A DNA stretch of 64,000 nucleotides from Streptomyces sp. NBC_01341 (GTDB lineage Bacteria; Actinomycetota; Actinomycetes; Streptomycetales; Streptomycetaceae): assembly GCF_035946055.1 (NCBI RefSeq), contig NZ_CP108364.1, forward strand, positions 3,906,001 through 3,970,000, written 5' to 3'. This document shows, piece after piece, positions 51,474-58,263 of this stretch; within the stretch, counting starts at the first letter, position 1; every line of letters starts with the position of its first letter. The notes under the pieces were generated by a model, which was given only the letters and a program-made list of their open reading frames with translations, made no database searches and was not told the DNA's origin. The translations under genes and the position numbers were made by a program.

Positions 51474-53342
51474 ATGGCACGTGCGGTCGGCATCGACCTG
51501 GGCACGACTAACTCCGTCGTCAGCGTTCTGGAAGGCGGCGAGCCCACCGTCATCACCAACGCCGAAGGCGCCAGGACCACGCCGTCCGTCGTCGCCTTCG
51601 CGAAGAACGGCGAAGTGCTCGTCGGCGAGGTGGCCAAGCGCCAGGCGGTCACCAACGTCGACAGGACGATCCGTTCGGTCAAGCGCCACATGGGCACGGA
51701 CTGGAAGATCGACCTCGACGGCAAGAGCTTCAACCCGCAGCAGATGAGCGCCTTCATCCTGCAGAAGCTGAAGCGCGACGCCGAGGCGTACCTGGGTGAG
51801 AAGGTCGCGGACGCGGTCATCACCGTCCCGGCCTACTTCAACGACTCGGAGCGTCAGGCGACGAAGGAGGCCGGCGAGATCGCGGGCCTGAACGTCCTGC
51901 GCATCGTCAACGAGCCGACCGCCGCCGCGCTGGCGTACGGCCTGGACAAGGACGACCAGACGATCCTCGTCTTCGACCTCGGTGGCGGCACCTTCGACGT
52001 GTCCCTCCTGGAGATCGGTGACGGCGTCGTCGAGGTGAAGGCCACCAACGGTGACAACCACCTCGGTGGCGACGACTGGGACCAGCGGGTCGTCGACTAC
52101 CTGGTGAAGCAGTTCGCCAACGGGCACGGCGTGGACCTGTCCAAGGACAAGATGGCTCTCCAGCGTCTCCGCGAGGCCGCGGAGAAGGCGAAGATCGAGC
52201 TGTCGTCCTCGACCGAGACCACGATCAACCTGCCCTACATCACGGCGTCCGCCGAGGGCCCGCTGCACCTGGACGAGAAGCTCACGCGCTCGCAGTTCCA
52301 GCAGCTGACCGCGGACCTCCTGGACCGCTGCAAGAACCCGTTCCACAACGTCATCAAGGACGCGGGCATCCAGCTCTCCGAGATCGACCACGTCGTTCTC
52401 GTCGGTGGCTCGACCCGTATGCCGGCCGTCGCCGAGCTCGTCAAGGAGCTCACGGGCGGCCAGGACGCCAACAAGGGTGTGAACCCGGACGAGGTCGTCG
52501 CCATCGGCGCCTCGCTCCAGGCCGGTGTCCTCAAGGGCGAGGTCAAGGACGTCCTGCTCCTCGACGTCACCCCGCTGTCCCTCGGCATCGAGACCAAGGG
52601 AGGGATCATGACCAAGCTCATCGAGCGCAACACCACGATCCCGACCAAGCGCTCCGAGATCTTCACGACGGCCGAGGACAACCAGCCGTCCGTGCAGATC
52701 CAGGTCTACCAGGGCGAGCGCGAGATCGCGGCGTACAACAAGAAGCTCGGGATGTTCGAGCTCACCGGCCTGCCGCCGGCCCCGCGCGGTGTGCCGCAGA
52801 TCGAGGTCGCGTTCGACATCGACGCCAACGGCATCATGCACGTCGCCGCCAAGGACCTCGGCACCGGCAAGGAGCAGAAGATGACCGTCACCGGTGGCTC
52901 CTCGCTGCCGAAGGACGAGGTCAACCGGATGCGCGAAGAGGCCGAGCAGTACGCCGACGAGGACCACCGCCGCCGTGAGGCAGCCGAGTCCCGCAACCAG
53001 GGCGAGCAGCTCGTCTACCAGACGGAGAAGTTCCTCAAGGACAACGAGGACAAGGTCCCCGGTGACGTCAAGGCCGAGGTGGAGACCGCGCTCACCGAGC
53101 TGAAGGAGAAGCTCAAGGGCGAGTCCGGCGAGGGCGACAACACAGCCGAGATCCGCACCGCCACCGAGAAGGTCGCGGCCGTCTCCCAGAAGCTGGGCCA
53201 GGCGATGTACGCCAACACCCAGTCCGAGGGTGCGACGCCGGGTGCCGAGGCACCGGGCGACGGCCAGGGCCGCGCCGACGACGACGTCGTCGACGCCGAG
53301 ATCGTGGACGACGAGAAGGACAACAAGGGCGGTGCGGTGTGA
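51474..53342 (+). CDS. dnaK: Hsp70 chaperone DnaK
   Basis: 622 residues, full length. ATPase domain with VGIDLGTTNSVVSV, FDLGGGTFDVSLLE and VVLVGGSTRMPAV; substrate-binding domain from about residue 360 (VTPLSLGIETKGG); helical lid and an acidic tail ending VDAEIVDDEKDN. It binds unfolded segments in an ATP cycle driven by DnaJ and GrpE, and also serves as HspR co-repressor. GGAGGAATT is the ribosome-binding site. Its stop overlaps grpE by 4 nt. Confidence 0.98.
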   Translation: MARAVGIDLGTTNSVVSVLEGGEPTVITNAEGARTTPSVVAFAKNGEVLVGEVAKRQAVTNVDRTIRSVKRHMGTDWKIDLDGKSFNPQQMSAFILQKLKRDAEAYLGEKVADAVITVPAYFNDSERQATKEAGEIAGLNVLRIVNEPTAAALAYGLDKDDQTILVFDLGGGTFDVSLLEIGDGVVEVKATNGDNHLGGDDWDQRVVDYLVKQFANGHGVDLSKDKMALQRLREAAEKAKIELSSSTETTINLPYITASAEGPLHLDEKLTRSQFQQLTADLLDRCKNPFHNVIKDAGIQLSEIDHVVLVGGSTRMPAVAELVKELTGGQDANKGVNPDEVVAIGASLQAGVLKGEVKDVLLLDVTPLSLGIETKGGIMTKLIERNTTIPTKRSEIFTTAEDNQPSVQIQVYQGEREIAAYNKKLGMFELTGLPPAPRGVPQIEVAFDIDANGIMHVAAKDLGTGKEQKMTVTGGSSLPKDEVNRMREEAEQYADEDHRRREAAESRNQGEQLVYQTEKFLKDNEDKVPGDVKAEVETALTELKEKLKGESGEGDNTAEIRTATEKVAAVSQKLGQAMYANTQSEGATPGAEAPGDGQGRADDDVVDAEIVDDEKDNKGGAV

Positions 53343-53989
53343 CCGAGGAGACTCCGGGCTTCGACGAGAAGCCTGACGTCCCCTCCGGCGCCAGTGCCGA
53401 CGACGCCGAGCCGAAGGCCGCCTCCCCCTCCGAGGAGGAGGCGGCGGCCCCGGCCGGGGACGTACAGCAGACAGCGGCCCTGACGGCCCAGCTGGACCAG
53501 GTGCGTACCGCGCTCAACGAGCGCACGGGCGACCTCCAGCGGCTGCAGGCCGAGTACCAGAACTACCGTCGCCGCGTCGAGCGCGACCGGGTGCAGGTCA
53601 AGGAGGTCGCGGTCGCGGGCCTTCTGAGCGAGCTGCTTCCCGTCCTCGACGACGTCGGCCGGGCCCGCGAGCACGGCGAGCTCGTGGGCGGCTTCAAGTC
53701 GGTGGCCGAATCCCTGGAGACGGTCGTCGCGAAGCTGGGCCTCCAGCAGTTCGGCAAGGAGGGCGAGCCCTTCGACCCGACGATCCACGAGGCCCTGATG
53801 CACTCGTACGCGCCGGACGTCACCGAGACGACCTGCGTGGCGATCCTGCAGCCCGGGTACCGCATCGGGGAGCGCACCATCCGCCCCGCGCGGGTGGCCG
53901 TGGCCGAACCGCAGCCGGGCGCCACGCCCGGGGCGGCGAAGGAAGAGAAGGCAGACGACGAGGAGAGCGGTGGCACCGAAGAGGTCTGA
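53339..53989 (+). CDS. grpE: Nucleotide exchange factor GrpE
   Basis: 216 residues from a GTG that overlaps the dnaK stop (GTGA). A disordered Ala/Glu/Pro-rich N-terminus (1-45), a long coiled coil (QLDQVRTALNERTGDLQRLQ and following) and a C-terminal beta domain (GEPFDPTIHEALMHSYAPDV, ILQPGYRIGERTIRPARVAV) match GrpE. It releases ADP from DnaK. The acidic C-terminal tail is typical of actinobacteria. Confidence 0.97.
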   Translation: MTEETPGFDEKPDVPSGASADDAEPKAASPSEEEAAAPAGDVQQTAALTAQLDQVRTALNERTGDLQRLQAEYQNYRRRVERDRVQVKEVAVAGLLSELLPVLDDVGRAREHGELVGGFKSVAESLETVVAKLGLQQFGKEGEPFDPTIHEALMHSYAPDVTETTCVAILQPGYRIGERTIRPARVAVAEPQPGATPGAAKEEKADDEESGGTEEV

Positions 53990-54025
53990 CATCGAGTCCG
54001 ACCACTGCGGTGAACACCGACGAGG

Positions 54026-54055
54026 CGTGCGGCCGGCCAAGGGGCCGGCCGCACG
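54026..54055 (+). terminator. Hairpin between grpE and dnaJ
   Basis: Perfect 13-bp stem CGTGCGGCCGGCC with its complement and a 4-nt loop in the 93-bp gap inside the operon. It may attenuate transcription or set mRNA stability for dnaJ relative to dnaK-grpE. Confidence 0.5.
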
Positions 54056-54082
54056 GCCTGTCGTCCGGAAGGAGGGACGTCG

Positions 54083-55273
54083 ATGAGCACGAAGGACTTC
54101 GTCGAGAAGGACTACTACAAGGTCCTCGGCGTCCCGAAGGACGCCACCGACGCCGAGGTGAAGAAGGCGTACCGGAAGCTGGCGCGCGAGTTCCACCCCG
54201 ACGCCAACAAGGGTGACGCCAAGGCGGAGGAGCGCTTCAAGCAGATCTCCGAGGCGAACGACGTCCTCGGCGACCCGAAGAAGCGCAAGGAGTACGACGA
54301 GGCGCGCGCCCTCTTCGGCAACGGAGGCTTCCGGGCCGGGCCCGGCGGCGCGGGCGGCAATTTCAACTTCGACCTGGGCGACCTCTTCGGAGGCGCGCCG
54401 GGTGGCGGACAGGCGGGTCCCGGAGCCGGCGGGTTCGGTGGCGGCGGCGGCCTGGGCGACGTCTTCGGCGGGCTGTTCAACCGGGGCGGCGGGGGCACGC
54501 GTGTCCAGCCGCGCCGGGGACAGGACATCGAGTCCGAGGTGACGCTGAGCTTCACCGAGGCGGTCGACGGGGCCACGGTCCCACTGCGGATGTCCAGCCA
54601 GGCCCCCTGCAAGGCATGCTCGGGCACCGGCGACAAGAACGGCACCCCGAGGGTCTGCCCCACCTGTGTCGGCACCGGTCAGGTGTCGCGCGGGACGGGC
54701 GGCGGGTTCTCGCTCACCGATCCCTGCGTGGACTGCAAGGGCCGGGGCCTCATCGCCCAGGACCCCTGCGACGTCTGCAAGGGCAGCGGCCGGGCCAAGT
54801 CCGCCCGCACGATGCAGGTCCGCATCCCCGCGGGCGTGCTGGACGGCCAGCGGATCCGGCTGCGCGGCAAGGGCAGCCCGGGCGAGCGCGGCGGCCCGGC
54901 CGGTGACCTGTACGTCGTCGTCCACGTCGACGCCCACCCGGTGTTCGGCCGCAGGGGCGACAACCTCACGATCACCGTGCCCGTCACCTACCCGGAGGCG
55001 GCGCTCGGCGGCGAGGTGAAGGTGCCCACCCTCGGCGGGCCCCCGGTCACCCTGAAACTCCCGGCCGGCACGCCGAACGGGCGTACCATGCGGGCCCGTG
55101 GCAAGGGCGCCGTGCGCAAGGACGGCACCCGTGGCGACCTCCTGGTCACCGTCGAGGTGTCCGTGCCCACGGAGCTCGGCACCGAGGCGCGGGACGCGCT
55201 GGAGGCGTACCGGAAGGCGACCGCGGGGGAGGACCCGCGGGCGGAGCTGTTCCAGGCTGCGAAGGGAGCTTGA
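54083..55273 (+). CDS. dnaJ: Co-chaperone DnaJ (Hsp40)
   Basis: 396 residues. J-domain with the HPD motif (REFHPDANKG), a Gly/Phe-rich linker (about 85-150), four zinc-binding repeats (CKACSGTG, CPTCVGTG, CVDCKGRG, CDVCKGSG) and C-terminal substrate domains (VRIPAGVLDGQRIRLRGKG). It delivers clients to DnaK and stimulates its ATPase. GGAGGGA precedes the ATG. A single base separates its stop from hspR. Confidence 0.98.
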   Translation: MSTKDFVEKDYYKVLGVPKDATDAEVKKAYRKLAREFHPDANKGDAKAEERFKQISEANDVLGDPKKRKEYDEARALFGNGGFRAGPGGAGGNFNFDLGDLFGGAPGGGQAGPGAGGFGGGGGLGDVFGGLFNRGGGGTRVQPRRGQDIESEVTLSFTEAVDGATVPLRMSSQAPCKACSGTGDKNGTPRVCPTCVGTGQVSRGTGGGFSLTDPCVDCKGRGLIAQDPCDVCKGSGRAKSARTMQVRIPAGVLDGQRIRLRGKGSPGERGGPAGDLYVVVHVDAHPVFGRRGDNLTITVPVTYPEAALGGEVKVPTLGGPPVTLKLPAGTPNGRTMRARGKGAVRKDGTRGDLLVTVEVSVPTELGTEARDALEAYRKATAGEDPRAELFQAAKGA

Positions 55274-55274
55274 G

Positions 55275-55721
55275 ATGGACGGTCGTCGACGTAATCCGTA
55301 CCAGCTGACCGACGAATCACCGGTGTACGTGATCTCGATCGCGGCTCAGCTCTCGGGCCTGCACCCGCAGACGCTGCGCCAGTACGACCGTCTGGGTCTG
55401 GTCTCTCCCGACCGCACGGCCGGGCGCGGGCGGCGCTATTCGGCCCGCGACATCGAACTGCTCCGGACCGTGCAGCAGTTGTCGCAGGACGAGGGCATCA
55501 ACCTCGCCGGCATCAAGCGCATCATCGAGCTGGAGAACCAGGTCGCCGCGCTCCAGCAGCGCGTCGCCGAGCTCTCGGCGGCGGTGGACGGGGCGGCCGT
55601 GGCCATGCAGCAGCGCGAGGCCCAGGTGCACGCCTCCTACCGGCGCGACCTCGTGCCGTACCAGGACGTGCAGCAGAGCGGTGCCCTGGTGGTGTGGCGG
55701 CCCAAGCGGCCGAAGGACTGA
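55275..55721 (+). CDS. hspR: Heat-shock repressor HspR
   Basis: 148 residues, MerR-type regulator. HTH region SIAAQLSGLHPQTLRQYDRLGLVSPDRTAGRGRRYS, coiled coil (IIELENQVAALQQRVAELSAA) and the C-terminal hydrophobic/basic tail (ALVVWRPKRPKD) that contacts DnaK in other actinobacteria. It binds HAIR sites upstream of dnaK and clpB in this window and represses the operon in which it lies. Followed by a perfect 21-bp terminator hairpin. Confidence 0.97.
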   Translation: MDGRRRNPYQLTDESPVYVISIAAQLSGLHPQTLRQYDRLGLVSPDRTAGRGRRYSARDIELLRTVQQLSQDEGINLAGIKRIIELENQVAALQQRVAELSAAVDGAAVAMQQREAQVHASYRRDLVPYQDVQQSGALVVWRPKRPKD

Positions 55722-55734
55722 GCGAGGCCATGAC

Positions 55735-55778
55735 GGGGCCCGCCCGGAGGAGTCCTCGGACTCCTCCGGGCGGGCCCC
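55735..55778 (+). terminator. Terminator of dnaK operon
   Basis: Perfect 21-bp arms (55735-55755 and 55758-55778) with a 2-nt centre, followed by CTTTCGC; ends the heat-shock operon 13 bp after hspR. Confidence 0.9.
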
Positions 55779-55850
55779 TTTCGCGTGGCGCCAGGGCGCC
55801 CGTGACGCGTCGTGGACCCGGATCGGGCGGGTGACGGGGCGGGCGCGCCG

Positions 55851-56834
55851 TCAGGAGTCCTGGTCCAGGAGTCCCGACCGTGCGATCAGGTAGCCGAGCT
55901 GGGCGCGGCTTGTGCTGCCGAGCGTCGCGGACAGCTTGGCGACGTGGGCCCGGCAGGTGCGCACGTTCATGCCGAGGCGGCGGGCGATCGAGTCGTCCAC
56001 GTGTCCCTCGACGAGGAGTTGGGCTATGGAGCGCTGCACACCGCTGATGCCCTTGGTCGGTGGGTCGTACCCGGCCTCCCCGAGCAGCGGGGACGCGCGG
56101 CTCCACAGCTGTTCGAAGACCTTGACCAGGTAGTTGACGAGCCCGGGGTGACGGAGTTCGAGTGCGACCTGGTCGTCGTTCTGCGCGGGTATGAAGGCCA
56201 CGGTCCGGTCGAAGACGAGGAGGCGCTCGATGAGTTCCTCCAGGGTGCGGATCTCCACCTTGTCCTGGGCCAGGCGGGCGGCGTACGCGAGGGTGCCCTG
56301 ACTGTGCCGGACGGTGTGCTGGTACAGCGTGCGCATGCTGACGCCGCGGTTGACGACCGTCAGGGCGCGCTCCAGGCCCTCGCTGAGGCGGTCCTCGCCC
56401 CGGTCACCGCCCGGCTGGACGGTGAGCACCTCCGTACGGCATTCGGCGGTCGCGAGGTCGAGCGCCGCGTTGATCCGGTTGCCGCCCTCCAGCACCGTGA
56501 TGGCGTGGGTGGTCGGCGGGTCCTGGGCGCTGATGTCCATGAACGGTTCGAAGGACTCCGCGAGCTCGACGGAGCGCCGCCGGCGTTCCTTGATCTCCCG
56601 TTCCAGGGGGTGCAGGCGCTGGGCCAGAGCGGCGGAGGGAGGGACGGGCCTGAGCCACGTCGTGTCGTCCGGGTCGGGGTGCAGGAGCGCGAAGTCCATC
56701 AGGCAGGGGGCGGGGTGGACCTCGGCGCGCGAAATCCGGCCGGAACGCAGGGCGCTGGCGTAGAGGCGCTTTCCCTCCTCGCACAGGTCGGTGACCCCGT
56801 GAGGATGTATCCCTATTGTGCTGCTTGTGGTCAT
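55851..56834 (-). CDS. LuxR-type HTH regulator divergent from repeat-peptide gene
   Basis: 327 residues. C-terminal LuxR/GerE HTH (about 255-320; GISGVQRSIAQLLVEGHVDDSIARRLGMNVRTCRAHVAKLSATLG), with an N-terminal ligand/sensor region (about 1-250) containing a helical N-terminus and a PLD-like or TrmB-like core (MRTLYQHTVRHSQGTLAYAA, VFDRTVAFIPA). No receiver domain, so control is probably by ligand or protein binding rather than phosphorylation. ATG with GGTGGAG upstream. It is 110 bp from the divergent GEISW-repeat gene, its most likely target. Confidence 0.87.
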   Translation of the reverse strand: MTTSSTIGIHPHGVTDLCEEGKRLYASALRSGRISRAEVHPAPCLMDFALLHPDPDDTTWLRPVPPSAALAQRLHPLEREIKERRRRSVELAESFEPFMDISAQDPPTTHAITVLEGGNRINAALDLATAECRTEVLTVQPGGDRGEDRLSEGLERALTVVNRGVSMRTLYQHTVRHSQGTLAYAARLAQDKVEIRTLEELIERLLVFDRTVAFIPAQNDDQVALELRHPGLVNYLVKVFEQLWSRASPLLGEAGYDPPTKGISGVQRSIAQLLVEGHVDDSIARRLGMNVRTCRAHVAKLSATLGSTSRAQLGYLIARSGLLDQDS

Positions 56835-56944
56835 ATCTCCACCCCCCATGTTCCTGAACATGCAGGAACATGATGCATCGTCCCCGTGGCGTTGTGGGGT
56901 CCTGGTAAGACATCGTCGTGGATGCGGGGGAGAGGAATCCACAA

Positions 56945-57280
56945 GTGAGGACGAAGCCGACTATGGATAAGCGAATGCTTCGCTCGGTGCTTGCCGCCGC
57001 TTTCGTCGCGGCCCTGGGCCTTGGCGTGGCGGGCGGGGCGGCAGGAACCGGCGAGATCAGTTGGTCGGAGCGGGCGGCGGCGCCGGGTGAGATCAGCTGG
57101 TCCGTACAGGCGGGGTCGGCGCCCGGCGAGATCAGCTGGGGCATGCCGGCCGGCGCGCCCGGCGAGATCAGCTGGTCCGTGCAAGCGGCAGGCGCGCCCG
57201 GTGAGATCAGCTGGGGTACGCCCGCTGCGGCCCCGGGTGAGATCAGCTGGAGCACTCCGACGGGTGCGGCAGGCGCATGA
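56945..57280 (+). CDS. Secreted peptide precursor with six GEISW repeats
   Basis: 111 residues from a GTG (AGAGGA 8 nt upstream). The N-terminus is a signal peptide: basic RTKPTMDKRMLR, hydrophobic SVLAAAFVAALGLGVAGG. After it come six tandem copies of a 12-13-residue unit, each opening GEISW: GEISWSERAAAP, GEISWSVQAGSAP, GEISWGMPAGAP, GEISWSVQAAGAP, GEISWGTPAAAP, GEISWSTPTGAAGA. No enzyme domain. The stop overlaps the next start (ATGA). It looks like a multi-copy secreted peptide precursor or a small repeat surface protein; no known family recognised. Confidence 0.85.
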   Translation: MRTKPTMDKRMLRSVLAAAFVAALGLGVAGGAAGTGEISWSERAAAPGEISWSVQAGSAPGEISWGMPAGAPGEISWSVQAAGAPGEISWGTPAAAPGEISWSTPTGAAGA

Positions 57281-57597
57281 CCACGCCTCCGGACGACCGA
57301 ACCTTCCGGCGGGAGATGGCTACGGCGTACCGCTCAGGGTGGCATTTCATCGATCTGCTCACGGCACTTACCCGCCCGGGCGATTCGTTGATGGTCACCC
57401 TGTTCGGAGAACCGGTCGTCGTGGTGATGGAGGCGGACGACGAAATCCGCGCCTATCGCTGTCTCCGCCGGCCGCGCGGTGCTCCACAGCCCGTTCGCTG
57501 CGCCGTGCGGTACGGCATGATTTTCGTCAATCTTGATCAGCGGGACCATGAGCTGTTCGAACCAGAGACCATTTCCGCCACCCCCCGCAGTGCCTGA
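57277..57597 (+). CDS. Degenerate Rieske-like protein lacking cluster ligands
   Basis: 106 residues, starting inside the stop codon of the repeat gene (ATGA). The order PGDSLMVTLFGEPVVVVMEAD, EIRAYRCLRRPRGAP and GMIFVNLDQRD follows the N-terminal Rieske domain of ring-hydroxylating oxygenases (normally GExVVVVR, NxCPHRGA, CPYHGW, GxIFVNLD). Here the CxH and CxxH iron-sulfur ligands are absent (CLRRPRGA replaces CPHRGA) and the second ligand loop is collapsed. A non-catalytic Rieske fold retained for binding is the best reading. Confidence 0.7.
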   Translation: MTTPPDDRTFRREMATAYRSGWHFIDLLTALTRPGDSLMVTLFGEPVVVVMEADDEIRAYRCLRRPRGAPQPVRCAVRYGMIFVNLDQRDHELFEPETISATPRSA

Positions 57598-57639
57598 ACG
57601 ATTCCCCCGTCGTTCCAAATCGTTCCGGCACTTCCCCCA

Positions 57640-57682
57640 CACAACGGCGCCATCGTGACCTGAACACGATGGCGCCGTTGTG
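57640..57682. terminator. Bidirectional terminator after repeat-peptide operon
   Basis: Perfect 18-bp arms around a 7-nt loop (57640-57657 and 57665-57682), between the degenerate Rieske gene and the convergent PPOX gene. Confidence 0.85.
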
Positions 57683-57729
57683 CTGTCCGGAATCATGGCG
57701 GACGGAATGCGGAAAGCGGGCTGAATTCT

Positions 57730-58131
57730 TCAGCCCTTTCCGAGCGCCCTGTCCACGGCGATCTCGATGACGACGCGCTCGGGGTTGTGCCTCGGGGTGC
57801 GCTCGTACCGCTCCGCGTAGCGCCGCACGGCGTCCTGCACCTCCTCGGGGTCCGTACGGACCACCGCGGTGCCCTCCAGCGTCGCCCAGCGGCGTCCCTG
57901 GATCTGGCAGACCGCCACCCGTGCACCCCCCGGGCCGGCGGCGAGGACGTTGGCGGCCTTCCTGGTGTTCCCGCCGGTGATGACGCGGGCGATCCGGGTC
58001 TCCGGGTCGTACGTCACGCCGACCGGCACCACATGCGGCGTGCCGTCCGGGCGGAGCGTGGTCAGGGTGCACACGTGGCGCTCCCGCCAGAAGGCGAGGT
58101 ACTCGGGGCCGGGGTTGCGTACGTCAGGCAT
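57730..58131 (-). CDS. PPOX-class F420- or FMN-dependent oxidoreductase
   Basis: 133 residues, split-barrel fold of the pyridoxamine 5'-phosphate oxidase-like superfamily: CTLTTLRPDGTPHVVPVGVTYD, TRKAANVLAAG, VAVCQIQGRRWATLEGTAVV and a C-terminal RVVIEIAVDRA. Short members of this group in actinomycetes are often F420-dependent. Cofactor and substrate are not determinable. Divergent from clpB, with the clpB HAIR site between them. Confidence 0.85.
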   Translation of the reverse strand: MPDVRNPGPEYLAFWRERHVCTLTTLRPDGTPHVVPVGVTYDPETRIARVITGGNTRKAANVLAAGPGGARVAVCQIQGRRWATLEGTAVVRTDPEEVQDAVRRYAERYERTPRHNPERVVIEIAVDRALGKG

Positions 58132-58185
58132 GGGGTCAGCCTAGAGACATCGGGGATTCGGGCCCGGGCAGGGCGCATCCTCAGG

Positions 58186-58206
58186 CTTGAGTGGAATAGA
58201 CTCAAC
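58186..58206 (+). promoter_or_regulatory. HAIR operator for HspR upstream of clpB
   Basis: CTTGAGT, 7 nt, ACTCAAC: one base (final G to C) off the perfect HAIR. It lies about 58 bp before the clpB start, so clpB is probably co-regulated with the dnaK operon by the HspR encoded here. Confidence 0.88.
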
Positions 58207-58263
58207 TTTGTACCCGTTGTTCGAGTCATAGCGCAGGACCATCACGAGGAGGAGACGACGCCC

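Noticed and set aside
56404..57255. Minus-strand ORF with ISPGAPA-type repeats
   Set aside because: These repeats are the antisense reading of the GEISW repeats; the plus-strand version has a signal peptide, ribosome-binding site and coupling to the next gene.
57035..57280. CRISPR-like array
   Set aside because: The repeats are in-frame codons with synonymous variation, unit 36-39 bp, no unique spacers, and no cas genes nearby.
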